A DNA stretch of 64,000 nucleotides. Source: Phytohabitans sp037414955 (lineage in GTDB: Bacteria > Actinomycetota > Actinomycetes > Mycobacteriales > Micromonosporaceae). The position numbers were made by a program, and so were the translations under genes. The notes below the pieces were generated by a model that was not told the DNA's origin, ran no database searches, and saw only the letters and a program-made list of their open reading frames with translations. Below, one piece after another: positions 14,859 to 22,799 of this stretch; position 1 is the stretch's first letter, and each line of letters opens with the position of its first letter. The stretch covers positions 62,001 through 126,000 of the forward strand of contig JBBEWH010000070.1 of assembly GCA_037414955.1 (NCBI GenBank), read 5' to 3'.

Positions 14859-16577
14859 TCAGGGGAAGAGCTCGTCGGGGGCGGCGGGCAGGCCGAGCAG
14901 CCAGCCCTGGCCGAGGTCGCAGCCGATCGCGCGCAGCCGCTCCAGTTGCACCGCGCTCTCCACGCCCTCCGCGGTCACGCTCAGGTCCAGCGTGTGTCCC
15001 AAGTGGACGAGGGCGGTCAGCACCGCCTCGTCGGTGTGGCCGGCCAGGCCGCCGCGGCCCAGCCCGGAGCTGAACGCGCCGGCCAGCTTGATGCCGTGCA
15101 CCGGCAGCCGCCGCAGATAGGCCAGGCTGCAGTAGCCGGTGCCGAAGTCGTCGAGCACGATGCGCACGCCCAGGCCGGCCAGCGCGTGCAGGTTGTTGAC
15201 CGCGTCCGCCTCGGCGGTCATCGCGTCGTTCTCGGTGATCTCCAATTGGAGCAGGCGGGCCGGCAGACCGGTGCGGTCCAGCACGGTCGCCACATCCGCC
15301 ACGAGGCCGGCGTGGCAGAGCTGCCGGGCGGCGAGGTTCATGCTGATGACCGGCGGGACCGGCTGGGTGCGCCGCCACCGCGCCGCCTGCCGGCACGCCC
15401 GCTCCAGCAGGTGCAGCCCGAGCGGCACGATGAACCCGGAGTCCTCCGCCAGGTGGATGAAGCGCGCCGGGGGCAGCACGCCCAGCTCCGGGTGCCGCCA
15501 GCGGGCCAGGCCCTCCACGGCGGTGACCGCGCCGTCGGCGAGGCTGACCAGCGGCTGATATACCAGCTCGAACTCGCCGCGGGCGAGCGCGCCGGGCATC
15601 TCCGACGACAGTTTGTAGCGGGCCACCTCGCGCGCGTTGCGCACCTCTTCGAACAGCTCCCAGCGATCCCGGCCGTCGGACTTGGCCCAGCCCAGCGCCA
15701 TGGCCGCGGCGCGCAGCGCGTCGACCGGGTCACGGCCCTCCAACGCCCGCTCCACCACGCCCGCGCTCGCCGTCACCGGCAGCTCGTGGCCGTCGATCTC
15801 GAACGGGCGGCGGAGCGCGACCAGTGCCCGATCGGCCGGCTTGACCGCGTCGTCCGGGCCGCCGGTGTCCCGGATCAGCAGCGCGAACTCATCGCCGCCG
15901 AGATGCGCGACGTCGGGCCCGAGCGCCGCCAGCCGCTCGGCGGCCGCCACGAGGAGGCGGTCGCCCACGGCGTACCCCAGGCTGTTGTTGACCGCCGTGA
16001 AGCGGTCGAGGCCGATGAGGCAGACGCCGAAGCGGGCCGGCGCGTCCCCGGCCGTGCCGGCGGCGCGGAGGGCGGCCAGCCATTGGGTGAAGAGCGCGCG
16101 GTTGGGCAGCTTGGTCAGCGCGTCGTGCAGCGCCGCGTGCCGTAGCCGTTCCTCGCTGCGTCGCAGCGCCTGCTCGGCTTCGGTGCGGGCGGCGATGTCG
16201 GCGCGGCGCAACGAATCCTGCTTGTCGAGCGTGCGGTCCTGCAGCGTGGCCGTGTAACCCATGCACAGCGCCTCGACCAGCGTGGTCAGCCGGGCTCGAC
16301 TGACCACACCGGACAGATCGAGCTCGATCAACAGCCGGGTGTTGAGCGTGGTGACGGTGCGGCCCAACGCCTCCGGCGCGATCGCGTCGGCGGCGGCGAG
16401 ATCCGCGCCGACCTGATAGCCGCCGTACGCGTCGAAGGGCTCAGCGGTCAGCGCCGCCGCCAACCGTTCGGTGAGGTCGAGGAAGAACGCCTCCCGCTCC
16501 GTGCCGGTCATCAGCACGTAGCTGGCCTCGTGCACCGCGCGGCCCCAGGCGACCGCGAACCGCCGCACCGCGGTCAC
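14859..16577 (-). CDS. GGDEF-EAL c-di-GMP signalling protein
   Basis: The 572-residue cytosolic protein has an N-terminal helical region (about 1-140), a GGDEF domain with intact GGDEF at 227-231, and an EAL domain from about 325. The inhibitory RxxD site is missing from the usual place before GGDEF. In EAL, the motif is EGL (355-357); N414, ITEN, DDFGTG (476-481), K497 and TAEGVES are kept, but the KID motif is KLAG, losing its aspartate. Cyclase activity is plausible; phosphodiesterase activity may be weak or lost. Its GTG start overlaps the stop of the methyltransferase gene by 4 bp (GTGA), so the two are translationally coupled. Confidence 0.88.
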   Translation of the reverse strand: MTAVRRFAVAWGRAVHEASYVLMTGTEREAFFLDLTERLAAALTAEPFDAYGGYQVGADLAAADAIAPEALGRTVTTLNTRLLIELDLSGVVSRARLTTLVEALCMGYTATLQDRTLDKQDSLRRADIAARTEAEQALRRSEERLRHAALHDALTKLPNRALFTQWLAALRAAGTAGDAPARFGVCLIGLDRFTAVNNSLGYAVGDRLLVAAAERLAALGPDVAHLGGDEFALLIRDTGGPDDAVKPADRALVALRRPFEIDGHELPVTASAGVVERALEGRDPVDALRAAAMALGWAKSDGRDRWELFEEVRNAREVARYKLSSEMPGALARGEFELVYQPLVSLADGAVTAVEGLARWRHPELGVLPPARFIHLAEDSGFIVPLGLHLLERACRQAARWRRTQPVPPVISMNLAARQLCHAGLVADVATVLDRTGLPARLLQLEITENDAMTAEADAVNNLHALAGLGVRIVLDDFGTGYCSLAYLRRLPVHGIKLAGAFSSGLGRGGLAGHTDEAVLTALVHLGHTLDLSVTAEGVESAVQLERLRAIGCDLGQGWLLGLPAAPDELFP

Positions 16578-17383
16578 GGCTTGCGCCCCACGCCGCCGTA
16601 GTTCACCGACATCTCCGGCTGCGCGGGAACGTCCTCGTCGGACTCCGGGCGCCACGTCGGCACCCACACCAGGCCCGGCTCGACGAACTCGAAGCCGTCG
16701 AAGAACCGCAGGATCTCCGCGTGGGTGCGCATGGCGAGCGGCGTGGTGGTGTGCCGCGACATCTCCATGAGCTTGCGGTACTCCTCGGGGCGGCTCTCGT
16801 GCGTGGCGTGGGCGATCACCAGGAGGCTGCCCGGCGCGAGCGCGTCCGTCAGCCGCGCCACCGCGCCATAGGGATCGCTCTCGTCGCGGACGGCGTGCAG
16901 CACCGCGACCATCAGCAGCGCGACCGGCCGGTCGAAGTCGAGCAGCCCGCGCACGTCTGGATGGGTCAGGATCGCGTCCGGGTGGGCCAGATCCTCGCGG
17001 ATCACCGTCGCGTATGGGTTGTCGGACAGGATCTGCCGGCTGTGCGCGACCGCGACCGGGTCGATGTCGACATACGCCACCCGCGCCTCCGGGTCGACCT
17101 TCTGCGCGATCTCGTGCACGTTGCCGACGGTCGGGATGCCCGAACCGAGGTCCAGGAACTGCCGGATGCCCTGATCCAGGGCGAACCGCACGGCGCGGTG
17201 CAGGAAGGCCCGGTTGACCCTGGCCTGCTGCTTCGCGTCCGGGAGGACCTGCACGATCTGGCGGGCCAGCTCGCGGTCGGCGGCGAAGTTGTGCGAGCCG
17301 CCGAGCAGATAATCGTATGCCCGCGCCAGGGTCGCGGTGCCCGTGTCGATCTCGTCGGGCGCCCAGGCCGGTCGATCGGTCAT
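16574..17383 (-). CDS. SAM-dependent methyltransferase, DUF574/Methyltransf_19
   Basis: The 269-residue protein matches the large actinobacterial DUF574 family. It has ARAYDYLLGGSHNFAADREL near the N-terminus, the SAM motif FLDLGSGIPTVGNVHEIAQ, then VAYVDIDPVAVAHSRQIL. Members are numerous in actinomycetes and their substrates are mostly unknown. GGGAGGATCC precedes ATG 17383. The gene is upstream of and overlaps the GGDEF-EAL gene, an unusual pairing that suggests a shared sensory or developmental role. Confidence 0.88.
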   Translation of the reverse strand: MTDRPAWAPDEIDTGTATLARAYDYLLGGSHNFAADRELARQIVQVLPDAKQQARVNRAFLHRAVRFALDQGIRQFLDLGSGIPTVGNVHEIAQKVDPEARVAYVDIDPVAVAHSRQILSDNPYATVIREDLAHPDAILTHPDVRGLLDFDRPVALLMVAVLHAVRDESDPYGAVARLTDALAPGSLLVIAHATHESRPEEYRKLMEMSRHTTTPLAMRTHAEILRFFDGFEFVEPGLVWVPTWRPESDEDVPAQPEMSVNYGGVGRKP

Positions 17384-17465
17384 CGTGGATCCTCCCAAGG
17401 GGGTAGGACCCTCAGTATCCTGTGCCACCCGTCTCACCTCAAACCCCCACGCTCCCCGTTTTTCC

Positions 17466-17521
17466 CATGATCAAGGCGTCCTTCAAGTCGTTATGGCTAC
17501 GTGAGGGACGCCTTGATCATG
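17466..17521. repeat. GATC palindrome copy 8
   Basis: A 56-bp element with mismatched centre (GTCGTTATGGCTACG), lying between the methyltransferase start and the Mth938-like gene end. Confidence 0.95.
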
Positions 17522-17627
17522 GGCGGGTGAGCGTGCGGTGGAGACCCGCCGCGGCGTCAGTGCGCCACCGTCCACGCGCGACCATCCTCGTCGGACGGTG
17601 CCGGCACCGCCTGGGCCACCGGACGAT

Positions 17628-17683
17628 CCCGCCATCGTCAACCCGCCATCGTCAACCCGCCATCGTCAACGCGCCATCGTCAA
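17628..17683 (+). repeat. 14-bp tandem repeat, four copies
   Basis: CCCGCCATCGTCAA repeats at 17628, 17642 and 17656, with a last copy CGCGCCATCGTCAA at 17670. The stop codon of the minus-strand Mth938-like gene (17680-17682) sits in the last copy. Confidence 0.95.
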
Positions 17684-18045
17684 CAGGTCGAGTGGAACAG
17701 GCCACCGACCGCCGTGCTCGCCGCCAACTCGTTGTAGATCTCGACGGCTTCGGTGGTCTCGGCGACCCGGACGGTCACGCCCCGCTCGGCCAGCACCGCG
17801 AGCGTGCGCGGGTCGACCTCGAGCTGCAGGTCCATGCCGCGGGACAGGACAACCGTGGTGGCGCCGCGGTCGAGCAGCTCCGTCACATCGTCGGGCTGGA
17901 TGCCGGGCCGGTGCCGCGTGCCAGTCTCGGACCAGTCCCAAGGCCGGCCACCGCCGGGATACAGCTTGAAGTCCTTGCCCGGCGCGAGCCCTTCGACCTC
18001 CATCTTCCCCCAGGAGATCGCCAGAATCCTCGGTGACAGCCTCAT
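17680..18045 (-). CDS. Mth938/DUF498 domain protein
   Basis: The 121-residue protein matches the MTH938-like fold shared with NDUFAF3. Visible landmarks are SPRILAISWGKMEVEG, GKDFKLYPGGGRPWDW, ELLDRGATTVVLSRGM and the end AVGGLFHSTC. The bacterial proteins are of unknown function. AAGGATC stands before ATG 18045, which excludes the much longer upstream frame. The C-terminus runs into the 14-bp tandem repeat. Confidence 0.85.
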   Translation of the reverse strand: MRLSPRILAISWGKMEVEGLAPGKDFKLYPGGGRPWDWSETGTRHRPGIQPDDVTELLDRGATTVVLSRGMDLQLEVDPRTLAVLAERGVTVRVAETTEAVEIYNELAASTAVGGLFHSTC

Positions 18046-18939
18046 ATCGCGATCCTTCCACGACCAGCAGGCCCCTAGCGTGTCGCGGCATCGGAGCGCG
18101 CGGCGTCCCCGCTGTCCACCATCCATCTCCAAGAGCACCTTGGGATGCCGGCGTGTCGTACTGATTTGGGTAGATGCTCTTGAGGCTCCTCGTAACTTCA
18201 TGAACCTGTAGTTGCCGGTCGGCCGTCGTGGACACATGCCCAGGCGATTCATCCAGGTTCACGGCTGGTGGACGCCGATCGCGCAAGACCACGGCGCCCG
18301 CAGCGCTTCCTCGCGCCCGCTCATTCGCGTCCCCTCCGCCCCGTCGATCGAGGGCTTATCGTGGCGCCCGCCCGTCGATCGAGGGCTTATCGTGGCGATT
18401 TATAGATCAACTCGCGACGAGATGCCCTCGATCGGGGCGAAAGTACGACGATGAGCCCTCGATCAACATCCCGCGCCGTCTACCAAGAGGCTCGAAGGGG
18501 AGGCCCGGCAGGCGGGAAGGCGAGCAGCCGCCGTGTTGATCGAGGGCTTTTCGTCGCTCTTTCCCGTTGATCGAGGGCATATCGTCCCGAGTCTATAAAT
18601 CACCACGATAAGCCCTCGATCGACACAACATCGCGACGGTGAGGCCTCGGGCGCCGAAGCGCGGAGCGTTCGGGAACGACAGGGGGCGCGACGATGGCGG
18701 ACAGGGTGGGATCGCAGAGCGGCGATGGCGGCCTCTGCCCGGTCGCCGGCCAGACTTCGGGTCGGTGGACCTTGGGACTGTCGGCGGGTCGGCGGGCCTC
18801 GGGACTGTCGGCGCCAAAAGGGGCGAGCGGTGACGTGCCCGGGCTGGATTCGCGGCGTCACCGGCGCTCCGAAGTGGATCTGGGTCGTTATAGCGCCCTA
18901 ACTCGGCTATATCTACTTCGCCGTAACGAGGCGGCGCGT
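18046..18939. other. Long gene-poor stretch with GATCGAGGGC repeats
   Basis: No frame here has a convincing start, codon pattern or recognisable product. The main content is a set of seven GATCGAGGGC motifs (listed separately). The stretch 18880-18930 is locally AT-richer (CTATATCTACTTC) and might hold a promoter. Confidence 0.5.
18346..18621. repeat. Seven dispersed GATCGAGGGC motifs in both orientations
   Basis: Forward copies begin at 18346, 18377, 18538 and 18569; reverse copies (GCCCTCGATC) lie at 18424, 18455 and 18612. Most are followed by TTATCGT or a close variant (GATCGAGGGCTTATCGT). Neighbouring pairs can form hairpins. Confidence 0.9.
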
Positions 18940-19212
18940 GGTTCGCGATGTTCGTCCGGCACGCCGAGGATCACCTTCGGGCCGTGCGCTCGGGTTCGGC
19001 GGTCTGCTGGTGACCGGTGCGGCGGGGCGGCCTCGCCGGGGGCTTCCTCGCCGGCCGGCTGGTCGCAGGGCGCCGCCACCGTGCGGTGGAGCACCGCGGG
19101 CGTGCGGGTGCTCCTGGTGTGCACCGCGCGACATGGGCGCGATCGCGGTCGTCGTGCTGGCCGGCGCGTCGTTCGCGGTGCTGTCCACCGCGGCCTGGTG
19201 GTCCGCCCCACC
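18940..19212 (+). pseudogene. Possible decayed small membrane-protein gene
   Basis: Different frames hold pieces that look coding: RRGGLAGGFLAGRLVAGR in one, and MGAIAVVVLAGASFAVLSTA (from 19132, hydrophobic) in another, ending at the next palindrome. This would fit a frame-shifted gene, but no family can be named and chance is possible. Confidence 0.2.
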
Positions 19213-19337
19213 CATGATCAAGGCGTCCCGCAAGTCGTTAGAACGACGGGTGGGGCGCCCGGTTCCGGAGGGGGCGCCCCCCAGGAGCAGGGCGGCCCGC
19301 CTGGGGTCGGCCGGCGTGGTGGGACGCCTTGATCATG
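19213..19337. repeat. GATC palindrome copy 9, with a GC-rich insert
   Basis: Arms CATGATCAAGGCGTCCC and GGGACGCCTTGATCATG are separated by about 90 bp holding a GGGCGCC/GGCGCCC inner hairpin. The right arm supplies the FetB-like stop codon. Confidence 0.9.
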
Positions 19338-20058
19338 AGGTGGAGCAGATCGCCTCGGTGGTCACGATGGTTGCGGCCGTCTCGACGGCGAGCAGCCCGA
19401 TCAGCACCAGGAGCTGGATCGCGCCGGCCTGGACGGGGCTGGCGCCGCCCAGCAGCACCCCGACGAAGGCGCCGGGCAGCGTCACCAGCCCGACCGTGCG
19501 GGTCTGATCGAGCGCCGGCATCAGCGCGGTCGCCGCCGTCGGCCGCGCGATCTCCAGGGCCGCGTCGCGCCGCATCAGCCCGATGGCGAGCCCCGCCTCG
19601 TACTCGCCGTGCCGGGTGCGCAGCTCGTCGAGCGCCCGCCGGCCGGCGAGCGAGGTGGCGGTCATGGCGCCGCCGATGAGGATGCCGGCGATGGGCACGA
19701 CCGCGATGCCGCTCAACGGCACCAAGCCGGTCGCGAGCAGCAGCGTGAGCACCGGGGCGACCCCGGTGGCGATGGCCGCGGCGGGGATCCACCACCGGGA
19801 CCAGGCGCCGGTGAGCCGCCGGGCGGAGGTGAGCGTCGCGACGGCGTACATCAGACCGATGAACGCGGCCGTGAGCAGGCCGTGGCGCAGGACCACGACG
19901 ATGATCGCGGAGACGGCGGCGAGCTGGACCGCGGCCCGCAGCGACGCCGTGACGATCTGGCGGGCGACGCCGAGCCGGCCGACGTACGCGATGACCGCCC
20001 CCACGGCGGTGAGCGCGAGCACCACCGCGCCGAGCCGCACCACGTCAATCTCCATCAT
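19333..20058 (-). CDS. ABC transporter permease, FetB/UPF0014 family
   Basis: The 241-residue protein has seven hydrophobic segments. SLRAAVQLAAVSAIIVVVL in the first third, MTATSLAGRRALDELRTRHG in the central loop and LVTLPGAFVGVLLGGASPVQAG near the end match the FetB permease family, linked in E. coli to iron homeostasis with the ATPase FetA. No ATPase gene is adjacent. Starts at 20058 and 20055 are both ATG. The stop TGA lies inside the flanking palindrome; the last codon is TCA. Confidence 0.82.
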   Translation of the reverse strand: MMEIDVVRLGAVVLALTAVGAVIAYVGRLGVARQIVTASLRAAVQLAAVSAIIVVVLRHGLLTAAFIGLMYAVATLTSARRLTGAWSRWWIPAAAIATGVAPVLTLLLATGLVPLSGIAVVPIAGILIGGAMTATSLAGRRALDELRTRHGEYEAGLAIGLMRRDAALEIARPTAATALMPALDQTRTVGLVTLPGAFVGVLLGGASPVQAGAIQLLVLIGLLAVETAATIVTTEAICSTS

Positions 20059-20060
20059 GC

Positions 20061-20122
20061 GTCGATCTTGCACTCGCCAGGCGCCATTCCGGGCGTTCGG
20101 GCATGACAAGTGCAAGATCGTC
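20061..20122. repeat. GATCTTGCACT palindrome, copy A
   Basis: CGATCTTGCACT (20063-20074) pairs with AGTGCAAGATCG (20109-20120). The loop holds TTCGGGCATGACA, also present in copy B at 53806. It lies between the divergent FetB-like and carbamoyltransferase genes. Confidence 0.9.
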
Positions 20123-20160
20123 GAAGTTAGAGCGGGCGTGGCGGGGGTAAGTCGTGGCGC

Positions 20161-21837
20161 ATGCGCGTACTGGGGGTTAATGCGATCTTTCATGATCCGG
20201 CCGCGGCGCTTGTCGTGGATGGGCGGGTTGTTGCCGCGGCGGAAGAGGAGCGGTTCAGCCGGCGCAAGCACGGCAAGCGGCCGGTGCCGTTCTCCGCCTG
20301 GGAGCTGCCCGAATTGTCCGCCGCGTGGTGCCTGGCCAGCGCGGGCCTCGAGCCCGGCGACCTGGACGCGGTCGCCTACTCCTTCGACCCGGCCCTGTGC
20401 GCCGACGAAGCCGACCAAGCCGACGAAGCCGACCAAGCCGGCGGGCCCGAGGACGACCCGTGGGACTGGCTGCGGCGGGAGTACGCGCAGCGGGCGCCGC
20501 AGTTCCTCGCCACCGCGCTGCCGGGCCTCGACCCGGGAATGGTGCGGTTCGTGCCGCACCACGTCGCGCACGCCGCGTCGGCCGGGTTGGCCATGCCGCA
20601 TCAGCACGAGGACAGCGCGGTGCTGGTGCTGGACGGGCGGGGAGAGTCGGCGAGCCATCTGGCCGGCGCGTACCGGGACGACGGCACGCTGGAGACCCTC
20701 GCCACCCAGCGGCTGCCGCACTCGCTGGGGCTGCTCTACGAGGACCTGACCCGCCACCTGGGCTTCCAGCACTCCAGCGACGAGTACAAGGTGATGGCGC
20801 TCGCGTCGTACGGCGAGCCGAAGCACCTGGGCGTGCTGCGGGAGCTGGTGCGGGCGACCGGCGATGGCGGGTTCGCGGTGGAGCGGATCGACTGGGGCGC
20901 GCTCGCGAAGGCCCGGCCGTCGGACGCCGATCTCACCGAGGAGCACGCCGACCTGGCCGCGAGCGTGCAGGTGCGCCTCGAAGAGGTACTGCTGGATCTG
21001 GCCCGCTGGGTGCACGGCGCGGCAGGCGGTCCCCGTACCCTCGCGATGGCCGGCGGGGTCGCGCTGAACTGCGTGGCCAACGCCCGGATCGCGGCCGAAG
21101 GGCCGTTCGAACGGGTGTGGGTACAGCCGGCCGCCGGCGACGCCGGCACCGCGCTCGGCGCGGCGCTGCACGTCGCGCGCGAGCGGGGGGAGCGCGCGGC
21201 GCCCATGCCGGGCGCCGCCCTGGGCCGCGGGTGGTCCGACGACGAGCTCGAGGCCGAGCTGCGGCGCGCGGCGCTGCCCTACACGCGGCCGCCGTCGATC
21301 GCGGCGGAGGCGGCGCGGGTACTGGCGGGGAACGGCATCGTCGCGTGGTACCAGGGCCGGAGTGAGTACGGGCCGCGGGCGCTCGGCCACCGGTCGCTGC
21401 TCGCCCACCCGGGGGACCGGGACACCACGGCCCGCATGAACGACGTCAAGGGGCGGGAGCAGTTCCGGCCGATCGCGCCGATGGTGCGCGCGGAGCGGGC
21501 CGCCGAGGTGTTCGAGGGCGTGTTCCCGAGCCCGTACATGCTTTTCGTGCACCGCGTGAAGCCCGAGTGGCGGGACCGGGTCCCGGCCGTGGTGCACGTC
21601 GACGGCACCGCCCGGGTGCAGACCGTCGACCGCGAACACGAGCCGCTGGTGGCGGAGATGCTGGCCGAGTTCGATCGGTTGACCGGCCTGCCGGTCGTGG
21701 TGAACACCTCGCTGAACACCGCCGGCCGGCCGATGGTGGACACCCCGCGGGAGGCGATGGAGCTGTTCGGCTCCGCGCCCGTCGACCTGCTGGCGATGGG
21801 CCCGTTCGCGGTCCACCGTGCCGAGGCGTTCCGGTGA
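20161..21837 (+). CDS. Carbamoyltransferase, NodU/TobZ family
   Basis: The 558-residue protein has both expected domains: an N-terminal Kae1-like ASKHA part (MRVLGVNAIFHDPAAALVVD, then HHVAHAASAG with metal-binding histidines and DSAVLVLDGRGE) and a C-terminal YrdC-like-associated part (YGPRALGHRSLLAHP, NTSLNTAGRPMV). The family moves a carbamoyl group from carbamoyl phosphate onto a sugar or other hydroxyl through carbamoyl-AMP. A small duplication gives DEADQADEADQA at residues about 82-93. It heads a run of overlapping sugar genes, so a glycan or its heptose is the likely acceptor. The stop overlaps the next start (GTGA). Confidence 0.9.
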   Translation: MRVLGVNAIFHDPAAALVVDGRVVAAAEEERFSRRKHGKRPVPFSAWELPELSAAWCLASAGLEPGDLDAVAYSFDPALCADEADQADEADQAGGPEDDPWDWLRREYAQRAPQFLATALPGLDPGMVRFVPHHVAHAASAGLAMPHQHEDSAVLVLDGRGESASHLAGAYRDDGTLETLATQRLPHSLGLLYEDLTRHLGFQHSSDEYKVMALASYGEPKHLGVLRELVRATGDGGFAVERIDWGALAKARPSDADLTEEHADLAASVQVRLEEVLLDLARWVHGAAGGPRTLAMAGGVALNCVANARIAAEGPFERVWVQPAAGDAGTALGAALHVARERGERAAPMPGAALGRGWSDDELEAELRRAALPYTRPPSIAAEAARVLAGNGIVAWYQGRSEYGPRALGHRSLLAHPGDRDTTARMNDVKGREQFRPIAPMVRAERAAEVFEGVFPSPYMLFVHRVKPEWRDRVPAVVHVDGTARVQTVDREHEPLVAEMLAEFDRLTGLPVVVNTSLNTAGRPMVDTPREAMELFGSAPVDLLAMGPFAVHRAEAFR

Positions 21838-22799
21838 TTTCCATCGTGATCCCCACCGTGGGGCGGCCTAGCCTGACGGTGTTGTTGGAGGCGCTGGCGC
21901 TCAGCGTCGACGACAGTGTGGAGATTTTGCTCGTCGACGACCGCCCACCGACGGCGCGGAGCGAAGCGCTCCACCTTCCGTCGACGCTGTCCGCGTACCC
22001 GAAGGTGTTGGCGGGGCGCGGCGCGGGACCGGCGGCGGCGCGCAACGTGGGTTGGCGCGCCGCCCAGGCCGAGTGGATCGCGTTCCTGGACGACGACGTG
22101 GTGCCCGACCGGGACTGGTTCGCGCGCCTCGCGCGCGATCTGGACGTGCCCGACGACGTCGGTGGCGTGCAGGGCCGGGTGCGCGTGCCGCTGCCGGCGG
22201 ACCGCCGGCCGACCGACTGGGAGCGTTCCACCGCGGGTTTGGCGTCCGCGCGGTGGATCACCGCGGACATGGCGTATCGCCGCGCCGCGCTGGCCGCCGT
22301 CGGCGGCTTCGACGAGCGTTTCCCGCGCGCTTTCCGGGAGGACGCGGAGCTGGCGTACCGGGTGCGGCGCGCCGGATGGCGATTGGTGCGTGGGGAGCGA
22401 CGGGTGACGCATCCGGTGCGGCCCGAGGACGCGTTCGTCAGTGTGCGCACCCAACGCGGCAACGCCGACGATGCGCTGTTGCGCCGGATGTACGGTTCGC
22501 GCTGGCGGTCCTCGCTGGAGATTCCGTCCGGTCGCCGGCACCGGCACGCCGCCGTGACCGCGGCGCTCGCGGCCGCGGTGGCGTTTCCGGGTACCCCGAT
22601 CGGGTGGCTCGCCGCGCTCGGTTGGCTGGCCGGCACGGTGGAATTCACCGTCGCGCGCGTCACACCCGGCCCGCGCACCGCGCGGGAGATCGTGACCGTG
22701 GCCGTGACCAGCGTCGCCATCCCGCCGCTGGCCACCGCGCACTGGCTGCGTGGCTGGTGGTCCGCGCGCGCCGCGCGCCCGCTGGGTGAGCCCAGTTGA
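21834..22799 (+). CDS. Glycosyltransferase family 2
   Basis: The 321-residue protein opens ISIVIPTVGRPSLTVLLEAL, the GT-A nucleotide-binding start, followed by ILLVDDRPP, AAARNVGW and FLDDDVVPD with the metal-binding DxD-type acidic cluster. The C-terminal third has hydrophobic stretches (ALAAAVAFPGTPIGWLAALG, and VTVAVTSVAIPPLATAHW), so it is probably membrane associated. The GTG start overlaps the carbamoyltransferase stop by 4 bp. The family fits transfer of a sugar onto a lipid-linked or surface glycan; donor unknown. Confidence 0.88.
   Translation: MISIVIPTVGRPSLTVLLEALALSVDDSVEILLVDDRPPTARSEALHLPSTLSAYPKVLAGRGAGPAAARNVGWRAAQAEWIAFLDDDVVPDRDWFARLARDLDVPDDVGGVQGRVRVPLPADRRPTDWERSTAGLASARWITADMAYRRAALAAVGGFDERFPRAFREDAELAYRVRRAGWRLVRGERRVTHPVRPEDAFVSVRTQRGNADDALLRRMYGSRWRSSLEIPSGRRHRHAAVTAALAAAVAFPGTPIGWLAALGWLAGTVEFTVARVTPGPRTAREIVTVAVTSVAIPPLATAHWLRGWWSARAARPLGEPS

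Noticed and set aside
18150..18260. Possible tRNA or other RNA gene
   Set aside because: No cloverleaf, T-loop or CCA end could be built; the region has no support as a structured RNA.
18346..18621. CRISPR-like array
   Set aside because: Motifs are only 10-17 bp, occur in both orientations and at irregular distances, and there are no cas genes.
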